Shown one piece after another: positions 1 to 5,218 of a stretch of 5,218 bases of DNA. The translations under genes were made by a program, and so were the position numbers. The notes under the pieces were generated by a model that was not told the origin of the DNA, made no database searches, and was given only the letters and a program-made list of their open reading frames with translations. Position 1 is the stretch's first letter, and each line of letters begins with the position of its first letter. Origin of the DNA: Gammaproteobacteria bacterium (GTDB lineage: Bacteria > Pseudomonadota > Gammaproteobacteria > JAPPPA01); contig JAPPPA010000263.1 in the NCBI GenBank assembly GCA_028817755.1, positions 1 through 5,218 on the forward strand, given 5' to 3'.

Positions 1-17
1 ACGTGTTCAGCTCGCGC

Positions 18-770
18 TCAAAGGGTGAACTCGCCGGGGTCCCCTACATTCCTTGGGCCAGGGATGTGGTCGTCTGTAGCCATTAAGCGCACAAAACCTT
101 CGATAAGGTCGTCTACGTAGCAAAATGATCGTGTTTGAGAGCCGTCACCATAGAGTGTTATTGGGGCGCCGCGTAATGCTTGAACAATGAAATTGGACAC
201 CACGCGACCATCGTTTGGGTGCATCCGGGGGCCGTAGGTATTAAAGATTCGACCAACCTTAATCTTTACCCCGTGCTGGCGGTGGTAATCAAAGAAAAGG
301 GTCTCAGCACAGCGTTTGCCTTCGTCGTAGCAAGAGCGGATACCTGTCGGGTTTACGTGGCCCCAATAGCTTTCTGGCTGAGGGTGAATTTGTGGGTCTC
401 CATAAACTTCACTTGTCGACGCTTGGAAAACCTTCGCTTGTACACGCTTGGCTAAACCGAGCATGTTAATAGCGCCATGTACGCTTGTTTTAGTCGTTTG
501 CACAGGGTCAAACTGATAATGCACAGGTGAGGCGGGGCAGGCCAAGTTGTAAATTTCGTCAACTTCTACATAGAGAGGAAAGGTGACATCATGACGCATA
601 AACTCAAAATGTGGATGATCAAGGAGGTGCTCAATGTTCATCTTGCTGCCGGTAAAGAAATTATCCACGCAAAGCACGTCGTGCCCTTCCTCAAGTAGGC
701 GCTCACAGAGGTGAGAGCCCAAAAATCCGGCGCCGCCAGTTACCATGATGCGTTTTAGTGGATGCAGCAT
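18..770 (-). CDS. UDP-glucuronate decarboxylase (UDP-xylose synthase), C-terminally truncated by an apparent frameshift
   Basis: By family, this cytosolic NAD-dependent enzyme converts UDP-glucuronate to UDP-xylose, a sugar donor for surface polysaccharides. The sequence shows the Rossmann motif TGGAGFLG (residues 11–18), the STSEVYGDP segment (118–126) with the catalytic Ser/Thr and Glu, and the hallmark SYWGHVNP…GIRSCYDEGKR block (134–153) containing the YxxxK pair Tyr148/Lys152. RIFNTYGPRM (174–183) and YGDGSQTRSF (207–216) also fit. These blocks separate it from dTDP-glucose dehydratases and UDP-glucose epimerases. The ATG at 770 was chosen because GAAGGA lies 6 bases upstream and the next residues lead straight into the nucleotide-binding fold; an in-frame ATG at 851 would add 27 unrelated residues. 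The frame ends after GDPGEFTL, giving 250 residues against roughly 310 or more in the family, so the C-terminal substrate-binding part with its usual RRPDI motif is missing. Bases 15–1 in another frame read R-E-L-N-T, similar to the usual continuation, which suggests a frameshift. The gene is divergent from glnE. Family assignment is firm; the real 3' end lies outside the window. Confidence 0.9.
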   Translation of the reverse strand: MLHPLKRIMVTGGAGFLGSHLCERLLEEGHDVLCVDNFFTGSKMNIEHLLDHPHFEFMRHDVTFPLYVEVDEIYNLACPASPVHYQFDPVQTTKTSVHGAINMLGLAKRVQAKVFQASTSEVYGDPQIHPQPESYWGHVNPTGIRSCYDEGKRCAETLFFDYHRQHGVKIKVGRIFNTYGPRMHPNDGRVVSNFIVQALRGAPITLYGDGSQTRSFCYVDDLIEGFVRLMATDDHIPGPRNVGDPGEFTL

Positions 771-776
771 TGTTTT

Positions 777-782
777 TCCTTC
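777..782 (-). promoter_or_regulatory. Ribosome binding site of the UDP-glucuronate decarboxylase gene
   Basis: Read on the minus strand this is GAAGGA, 6 bases before the ATG at 770. It is the only good Shine-Dalgarno sequence near the candidate starts and decides for 770 over the in-frame ATGs at 851 and 746. Confidence 0.7.
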
Positions 783-792
783 TTCTAGATGC

Positions 793-830
793 GCTAATAA
801 TAGCGTGACGCATGCCATACCACTATTAGC
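793..830. repeat. Inverted repeat in the divergent decarboxylase/glnE intergenic gap; possible operator or promoter region
   Basis: Arms GCTAATA (793–799) and TATTAGC (824–830) are perfect 7-base inverted repeats separated by 24 bases. On the minus strand, TATTAT (802–797) overlaps one arm and could be a -10 box for the decarboxylase gene, giving a leader of about 20 bases, but I see no convincing -35 box. No T-tract follows, so it is not an intrinsic terminator. The repeat may bind a regulator or may be chance in an AT-rich gap. Confidence 0.3.
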
Positions 831-841
831 AAATTGAAAAA

Positions 842-1537
842 ATGAAGCCACGTGTATTGCCAGAGGTTTTTAGCCAACTAGTTCAGGTGCACTCCATGGT
901 TGAGAATGGAGTGCTACCTACTTCTCTTGATGTAGAAGTGGATGCTTTTGAGTCGGAATTAAGGACATGGCGCAATCAGGAAATGGCGTTGATTGCGAGC
1001 GACGACATCGCAATGAAGGCGAATGTGCCCGACACCCTGCTAGCTGTTACCTCTGTTGCAGAAAAAGCGACACAAGCGGCGGTAGAGTTGCATCTATCTA
1101 AACTACAACAGCGTTATGGAGTTTGCTGTAAGCCTGACGGTGAAGAGGTTTCTTTTACCGTCTTGGGAATGGGCAAGTTAGGTGGTCGAGAGTTAAATTT
1201 TTCTTCGGATATTGATCTTATTTGTCTGTATGACGCTCCCGGCGTTTGCGACGGTTCAGGGAGGCTGTCTGCTGAAGAGTTTTATACAAAACTAGTGAAG
1301 GCGGTGACCAAAAGCCTGAACAGCATCACAGCAGAGGGGTTTGTCTTTCGTGTGGATTTGCGTTTGCGGCCTTATGGTGGCGCAGGCCCACTGGCTATGC
1401 ATTTTGACCAGGCTGAGGCGTATTACGAAATGCATGGCCGCGACTGGGAGCGTTATGCCTTTATTAAGGCGCGACCTGTTGCTGGTGATATTGCTGCAGG
1501 AGAAGCGTTTTTAGAACGCCTAAAGCCGTTTATTTAA
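842..1537 (+). CDS. glnE: GlnE N-terminal fragment (adenylyl-removing nucleotidyltransferase domain)
   Basis: This 231-residue open segment of glnE runs from the ATG at 842 to the in-frame TAA. It holds the complete first nucleotidyltransferase core: GMGKLGG (109–115), SSDIDLICLYD (121–131) with metal-binding Asp123 and Asp125, VDLRLRPYG (171–179), and GRDWERYAFIKAR (199–211). In E. coli the equivalent domain removes AMP from glutamine synthetase, and its metal-binding Asp pair lies near residues 173 and 175; the offset is how the missing 50 N-terminal residues were estimated. The segment ends almost at the junction with the following helical domain. If translated alone it would lack that helical domain and the whole adenylylating half. 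I see no good ribosome binding site; only an A-rich run precedes the ATG. Confidence 0.75.
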   Translation: MKPRVLPEVFSQLVQVHSMVENGVLPTSLDVEVDAFESELRTWRNQEMALIASDDIAMKANVPDTLLAVTSVAEKATQAAVELHLSKLQQRYGVCCKPDGEEVSFTVLGMGKLGGRELNFSSDIDLICLYDAPGVCDGSGRLSAEEFYTKLVKAVTKSLNSITAEGFVFRVDLRLRPYGGAGPLAMHFDQAEAYYEMHGRDWERYAFIKARPVAGDIAAGEAFLERLKPFI

Positions 1538-1570
1538 CGCCGCTATTTAGACTTTACTGCGCTGCATGGT

Positions 1571-3424
1571 TTGCGAGACTTAAAAGCCAAAATTGAGAAG
1601 CAGTACGCGCAGAAACGCTTGGATGACAATATTAAACTGGGTCCGGGTGGTATTCGTGAAATTGAGTTCATCGCTCAATCCTTCCAGTTGGTGCGTGGAG
1701 GTCATTGCGAGGAGCTCCAGACGCAATCCTTATACAAAGCGCTGGCAGCTGCAGAACAGCTAGGTTTTCTCGATCAAAAAGCGTATGCCGCTTTGTTGGA
1801 GGCTTATGAGTTTTTACGCATGGTCGAAAACCGCCTGCAACAGCGTCGCGATCAGCAGGTGCACCATTTACCCGAAAGTGAGGCTGAGCAAGAGCTGCTA
1901 AGCGGCGTGCTGGGCGTTGATGACTACGGTGCGTTCTTGGCGGTATTGGATGCTCAGCGGGCTGTGGTTCGAGAGCAATTTCAACAGGTGTTAGTGACTG
2001 ACTCCAGTGAAGAAAGTGCGGTTTCAAGAGAAGTTGGTGAAGCTTTCTCGGGCCTGAAGAATTCAGCGGCTTATGAGCAATTGAGCGAGCGTGCTCAAGG
2101 ATATATAGCCCAGATAATGTCGCACCTGAGCCGATCTGATTTTTCTGCCGATGCGCTGGATTTTTTGGTCCGGTTGGTCGAGCAAGTGCTCAAGCGCTCA
2201 ACTTATTTGGCTTGGCTAGCGGAGCAACCAGCAGCGCTGCAAAGACTATTGTTCTTTGCTACCCGTTCCAGCTGGATGGCTGAACAGGTATTGCAGCAGC
2301 CAGCACTAATGGATGAATTGGTTGATGATCGTGCGTTACAAAGTTTGCCGAATGCAGAACAAAAGTCAGCACTACTCTTGCAGCAGCTAAGCCGCGTACC
2401 TAGCGATGACTTAGAGCAAGCTATGGATGTTTGCCGTCGGTTTAAAGCGTCGCAGCAATTTCTTATAGCCGCCGCCGATGTGGCTGGCTACTTGCCGGTA
2501 ATGCAGGTGAGTGACCATTTGTCAGAGCTGGCGGAAGTCATTTTGCAACAATCTTTAGATTGGGTGGCAGCTGAGTTACAGCAGAGAACGGGTCGGCCTC
2601 AATTGCTACTAGAAGGCCAGTCTCGTGATGCTCAAATGGTAGTTATAGGTTATGGCAAGTTGGGTGGCTTAGAACTAGGCTATGGCTCCGACTTAGATAT
2701 TGTGCTGCTGCATGACGGTAACGGTAAAGCTCTGGGCACCAATGGTGATAAAGCCTTAGAAAATGCAGTGTACTTCCAGCGTTTGGGCCAGCGTTTTGTA
2801 CATTTCTTAAGCGCTAATACGCCATCGGGTCGTTTGTACGAAATTGACACCCGCCTGCGCCCCTCTGGAAACTCTGGTTTGTTGGTGACGAGTTTACAAA
2901 GCTATGAAAACTACCAGCGAGAGTCTGCTTGGACGTGGGAGCACCAGGCGTTAGTACGTGCGCGGGCAGTGGCAGGCCCGCAGGCACTCAAAACCCAATT
3001 TGAAGAAGTCCGCTTGGCGTTGCTTTGCTTAAAGCGCGATCCTGCCGAGCTAAAACGTGATGTCGTCGAGATGCGAGAAAAAATGCGTGAGCATTTGGAC
3101 GATAGTGATAACGAACATACAAATTTGAAACCGGGCCCCGGTGGCTTGGTGGATATTGAGTTGATTTGCCAGTACATGGTGTTGCGTTATGCCTCTGAAT
3201 CATGTGGCTTGTTTGAGATCACTGACAATGCCAGGCAGTTGCAACGCTTAGTCGCAGCCGGCGCGTTAGAGGCTCGTCAAGCGGATGAGCTGACCGCAGC
3301 TTATTTGGCGATCCGAGGCGCGACACATCATCAGCGATTAGGGTGCCCGGCGCCGCAATTAGATATGCCATTAAGCAACTATCGCGAACAAGTCGTTGGT
3401 ATCTGGCTAGAGCTGTTAGAATAG
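1571..3424 (+). CDS. glnE: GlnE C-terminal fragment (helical linker and adenylyltransferase domain)
   Basis: This is the continuation of glnE in the same frame beyond the TAA. If it is expressed separately, the first usable codon is a TTG at 1571, with no Shine-Dalgarno sequence before it; homology to GlnE actually begins immediately after the stop (RRYLDFTALHG). In this segment's own numbering it contains IKLGPGGIREIEF (21–33), a helical region, then the adenylyltransferase core GYGKLGG (360–366) with GSDLDIVLLHD (372–382; Asp374, Asp376), EIDTRLRPSG (424–433), WTWEHQALVRAR (454–465), MREKMREHL (501–509) and LKPGPGGLVDIEL (519–531). All expected catalytic motifs are present, and the C-terminus has the family's normal extent. 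The linker around residues 140–165 is about 34 residues shorter than in E. coli. Whether any protein is made from this segment is uncertain. Confidence 0.72.
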   Translation: MRDLKAKIEKQYAQKRLDDNIKLGPGGIREIEFIAQSFQLVRGGHCEELQTQSLYKALAAAEQLGFLDQKAYAALLEAYEFLRMVENRLQQRRDQQVHHLPESEAEQELLSGVLGVDDYGAFLAVLDAQRAVVREQFQQVLVTDSSEESAVSREVGEAFSGLKNSAAYEQLSERAQGYIAQIMSHLSRSDFSADALDFLVRLVEQVLKRSTYLAWLAEQPAALQRLLFFATRSSWMAEQVLQQPALMDELVDDRALQSLPNAEQKSALLLQQLSRVPSDDLEQAMDVCRRFKASQQFLIAAADVAGYLPVMQVSDHLSELAEVILQQSLDWVAAELQQRTGRPQLLLEGQSRDAQMVVIGYGKLGGLELGYGSDLDIVLLHDGNGKALGTNGDKALENAVYFQRLGQRFVHFLSANTPSGRLYEIDTRLRPSGNSGLLVTSLQSYENYQRESAWTWEHQALVRARAVAGPQALKTQFEEVRLALLCLKRDPAELKRDVVEMREKMREHLDDSDNEHTNLKPGPGGLVDIELICQYMVLRYASESCGLFEITDNARQLQRLVAAGALEARQADELTAAYLAIRGATHHQRLGCPAPQLDMPLSNYREQVVGIWLELLE

Positions 3425-3454
3425 CGCGCTTAATGATTTTCAACGCTTAGATTT

Positions 3455-3459
3455 AGGAG
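3455..3459 (+). promoter_or_regulatory. Ribosome binding site of ilvE
   Basis: AGGAG lies 8 bases before the ATG at 3468. It favours that start over a second in-frame ATG two codons downstream at 3474. It also allows ilvE to be translated independently of the broken glnE upstream. Confidence 0.75.
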
Positions 3460-3467
3460 CTCTGCAC

Positions 3468-4388
3468 ATGTCCATGTCGGATCGTGACGGCGTTATTTGG
3501 TTAGACGGCCAAATGGTACCGTGGCGCGAAGCGCAAACCCACGTATTAACACACACCTTGCACTATGGCATGGGCGTGTTTGAAGGCGTGCGCGCTTATC
3601 ATGCAGAGCAGGGCACCGCGATATTCCGTTTGCAAGAACACACCGACCGACTCTTCAATTCAGCCCAAATCTTGGGCATGGATATCCCGTTCAGTAAGGA
3701 AGAGTTAAACGAAGCACAGCTGGCGGCTGTTCGTGATAACAACCTAGATAGCGCATATCTACGCCCCATGGTGTTTTTCGGCTCTGAAGGCATGGGTTTG
3801 CGAGCCGATAACTTGAAAGTACACGTCATGGTGGCAGCTTGGGAATGGGGTAGTTACCTAGGCGCAGAAGGTATCGAGAAGGGTATCCGTATTGGTACTT
3901 CGAGCTATACCCGCCACCACGTAAATGCAGCAATGTGTCGTGCGAAAGCCAATGGTCATTACATTAACTCGATGTTGGCTTTGTCTGAAGCTCAGGCGCA
4001 CGGTTACGACGAAGCATTACTGTTGGATGCACAGGGTTATGTAGCTGAGGGCAGTGGCGAGAACATCTTCCTAGTGAAAAACGGTGAGTTACACACGCCA
4101 AGCATCACGTCTGCGTTAGACGGTATTACCCGCGCAACTATTATTCATTTGGCCGAGCAAAACGGCTTGAAAGTAGTTGAACGCCTAATTACTCGTGATG
4201 AAGTTTATATTGCGGATGAAGCCTTCTTTACAGGCACCGCGGCTGAAGTAACCCCAATCCGTGAATGTGATCGCCGTGCTATCGGTAATGGCTCACGCGG
4301 TCCGATTACTGAGAAGCTTCAGAGCCAGTATTTTGACTTGGTACACGGTAAGTTGCCTGGTTATGAGGATTGGTTGGCTACTATTTAG
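3468..4388 (+). CDS. ilvE: Branched-chain-amino-acid aminotransferase
   Basis: This class IV PLP-dependent aminotransferase carries out the last step of valine, leucine and isoleucine synthesis, transferring the amino group from glutamate to the branched-chain 2-oxo acids in the cytosol. At 306 residues it is full length for the family. Visible landmarks are IWLDGQMVPW (10–19), HYGMGVFEGVRAY (32–44), LRPMVFFG (98–105), AAWEWGSYLGAE (123–134), the PLP-binding Lys160 within CRAKANGHY (157–165), EGSGENIF (194–201), LDGITRATI (217–225), and FTGTAAEVTPIRE (254–266) of the cofactor phosphate-binding region. RGPITEKLQ (277–285) is typical near the C-terminus. The H-Y-G…F-E-G block and the C-terminal motifs favour IlvE over D-amino-acid aminotransferase or aminodeoxychorismate lyase. 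It lies 43 bases after glnE without a visible terminator, so it is probably in the same operon, an arrangement also seen in Pseudomonas. Nothing in it looks damaged. Confidence 0.95.
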   Translation: MSMSDRDGVIWLDGQMVPWREAQTHVLTHTLHYGMGVFEGVRAYHAEQGTAIFRLQEHTDRLFNSAQILGMDIPFSKEELNEAQLAAVRDNNLDSAYLRPMVFFGSEGMGLRADNLKVHVMVAAWEWGSYLGAEGIEKGIRIGTSSYTRHHVNAAMCRAKANGHYINSMLALSEAQAHGYDEALLLDAQGYVAEGSGENIFLVKNGELHTPSITSALDGITRATIIHLAEQNGLKVVERLITRDEVYIADEAFFTGTAAEVTPIRECDRRAIGNGSRGPITEKLQSQYFDLVHGKLPGYEDWLATI

Positions 4389-4449
4389 TAGTTAACTGCA
4401 CTTCGGGGCTTAGGGCTACGCGATAGCACTGACATTCGGTTAGTAGCCT

Positions 4450-5218
4450 ATGAATCATAAGCGACATAAAACTTTATATCGAGCCAATTATTTTCTGCGC
4501 CGTTTGCCTGAGTTGCTGTTTCCGCGGGCTGTATGGCGCTGGAAAACTCGGGCCTATGAGAATGCTTTTTGCAGCCTGCCAGTAAAGGCTCAGGCCGAGA
4601 TTCAAAGTAGAGTTGACTATTACTGCAAGGCTGATAAGCCATTTAGACTTCCTAACGCTGTAAGTGTGGCTGAGTTTTCAGACTGGAAAAAGTCGAGTTA
4701 CAGCATCGATATTCGCCGGTATCTCCGTGTTTGGCGTGGGCACGAACGCTTCGAATACTTGTTCGGTGATGTCCGTCATGTGCCACAAGTGCCTACATTT
4801 CTGAAAAGCCGGCCGATTTCAGACGACAACGCGAATTCGGTACTGCTGAAGTTGGACCAGCTTCGTCACTATTATTTTATTCCAGACTCAAAATCATGGC
4901 GTGAAAAGAAAGATGCGGCGGTGTGGCGAGGGGTATGTCACCGAGAGCACCGTGAACAGTTTGTGGCGAAATTTTTCGATAGCCCATTGTGTGATGTTGG
5001 TGGTACCGGCGGTGTCGGAAATCCGCAACATCAAAAGCCATTCATGTCGATTCCTGATCAGCTTGATTTTAAGTTTGTGCTTAGCGTTGAGGGGCATGAT
5101 GTTGCCACTAACCTAAAATGGATTATGGCTTATAATTCGCTTTGCGTCATGGCGCGCCCGAAGTTTGAAACATGGTATATGGAGGGCACTTTAGAGGCTG
5201 GCAAACATTACGTAGAGT
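4450..5218 (+). CDS. GT90 (CAP10/LpsA-like) glycosyltransferase, cut by the window end
   Basis: The frame is open for 256 codons from the ATG at 4450 to the window edge; bacterial relatives are usually a little over 300 residues, so the C-terminus is missing. It resembles the family that includes fungal CAP10, animal protein O-glucosyl/xylosyltransferases and bacterial LpsA-type LPS core enzymes. Supporting motifs are AAVWRG (156–161), SVEGHDVATNLKWIM (212–226), NSLCVMARPKFETWYMEG (229–246) and GKHYVE at the end. The N-terminus is basic (MNHKRHK) with no signal peptide or clear membrane segment, consistent with a cytosolic or inner-face enzyme using a nucleotide sugar. The start follows an in-frame TAG at 4444–4446, so it cannot begin earlier; its ribosome binding site is weak. 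The gap of 61 bases after ilvE shows no terminator hairpin, suggesting co-transcription. In Pseudomonas this position after ilvE is held by waaF, which supports a role in LPS core or surface-glycan assembly. The sugar donor and acceptor cannot be read from the sequence. Confidence 0.85.
   Translation, partial: MNHKRHKTLYRANYFLRRLPELLFPRAVWRWKTRAYENAFCSLPVKAQAEIQSRVDYYCKADKPFRLPNAVSVAEFSDWKKSSYSIDIRRYLRVWRGHERFEYLFGDVRHVPQVPTFLKSRPISDDNANSVLLKLDQLRHYYFIPDSKSWREKKDAAVWRGVCHREHREQFVAKFFDSPLCDVGGTGGVGNPQHQKPFMSIPDQLDFKFVLSVEGHDVATNLKWIMAYNSLCVMARPKFETWYMEGTLEAGKHYVE

Larger units (their letters stand above)
842..3424 (+). pseudogene. glnE: glnE, bifunctional glutamine synthetase adenylyltransferase/adenylyl-removing enzyme, interrupted by an in-frame stop
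   Basis: GlnE adds AMP to glutamine synthetase (GlnA) and removes it, under PII control, to tune nitrogen assimilation in the cytosol. Reading through one TAA at 1535–1537, a single frame of 860 codons covers both halves of the protein. Each half has a nucleotidyltransferase core: GMGKLGG (109–115) with SSDIDL (Asp123, Asp125), and GYGKLGG (603–609) with GSDLDI (Asp617, Asp619). Two similar motifs follow the cores, IKLGPGGIREIEF (264–276) and LKPGPGGLVDIEL (762–774). The stop falls in the family segment LRPFV-[F/Y]-RRY, here LKPFI-stop-RRY, so a Tyr codon (TAT or TAC) changed by one base is the simplest origin. Against E. coli GlnE (about 946 residues) the protein lacks about 50 N-terminal residues and about 34 in the central linker. 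No Shine-Dalgarno sequence precedes the ATG at 842, and an in-frame TAG at 827–829 prevents extension. ilvE follows 43 bases after the TAG stop. The gene is either decaying or carries a sequencing error. Confidence 0.82.

Noticed and set aside
772..841. A possible glnE N-terminus in another plus-strand frame (…CANNSVTHAIPLLA…) that would join the 842 frame if one A were removed near 831–833
   Set aside because: The spacing to the downstream homology does not match E. coli GlnE convincingly and the stretch is too short to judge.
824..841. TATTAG as a -10 box for glnE
   Set aside because: No -35 box at suitable spacing (GTGACG is only 14 bases away), and transcription would start almost on the ATG.
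771..851. Extension of the decarboxylase to the in-frame ATG at 851
   Set aside because: The extra 27 residues do not resemble the family, no good ribosome binding site precedes 851, and it would overlap glnE. The ATG at 770 has GAAGGA at proper spacing.
1668..2027. A 119-codon open frame on the minus strand
   Set aside because: It lies wholly opposite the well-conserved glnE frame and shows no recognisable motif or ribosome binding site; it is a shadow of glnE.
4385..4446. Direct repeat TTAGTAG (4385–4391 and 4440–4446) and similar ACTG…TTCGG segments between ilvE and the GT90 gene
   Set aside because: Seven exact bases is within chance expectation, one copy overlaps the ilvE stop, and there is no hairpin plus T-tract that would make a terminator.
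4894..5116. Overlapping short open frames on both strands inside the GT90 gene
   Set aside because: The GT90 frame carries the family motifs through this stretch; the others are chance frames.

Overview
The window looks like chromosomal DNA from a gammaproteobacterium of moderate GC content. Both the protein sequences and the gene order point there. A glnE–ilvE pair followed by a lipopolysaccharide-type glycosyltransferase matches the arrangement known from Pseudomonas and relatives, where glnE and ilvE sit just upstream of the LPS core genes (waaF, waaC, waaG, waaP). I cannot name a genus from sequence alone.

Layout. (1) Positions 18–770, minus strand: a UDP-glucuronate decarboxylase (UDP-xylose synthase) of the short-chain dehydrogenase fold. 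Its reading frame stops at window position 18, well before the family's usual C-terminus, apparently through a frameshift. (2) Positions 771–841: a short divergent intergenic gap holding the decarboxylase ribosome binding site and an inverted repeat. (3) Positions 842–3424, plus strand: glnE, the bifunctional glutamine synthetase adenylyltransferase/adenylyl-removing enzyme. It is interrupted by one in-frame TAA (1535–1537), lacks about 50 N-terminal residues compared with E. coli GlnE, and has a linker about 34 residues shorter. (4) Positions 3468–4388: an intact ilvE-type branched-chain aminotransferase with a good ribosome binding site. (5) From 4450 to the window end: a glycosyltransferase of the GT90 (CAP10/LpsA-like) family, cut by the window edge.

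How the genes fit together. glnE, ilvE and the GT90 gene are collinear with short gaps (43 and 61 bases) and no visible terminator, so they are probably co-transcribed. glnE and ilvE are nitrogen and amino-acid metabolism genes. The flanking decarboxylase and GT90 genes suggest a surface-polysaccharide or LPS-core locus. UDP-xylose from the decarboxylase could be the donor for a nearby glycosyltransferase, but this is inference.

The main oddity is that two of the four genes carry lesions: the glnE stop with its short N-terminus, and the decarboxylase frameshift. This could be real gene decay or base-calling/assembly error; the sequence alone cannot decide. I found no RNA gene, CRISPR array, insertion sequence or convincing novel system. 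No stretch longer than 300 bases lacks a gene.
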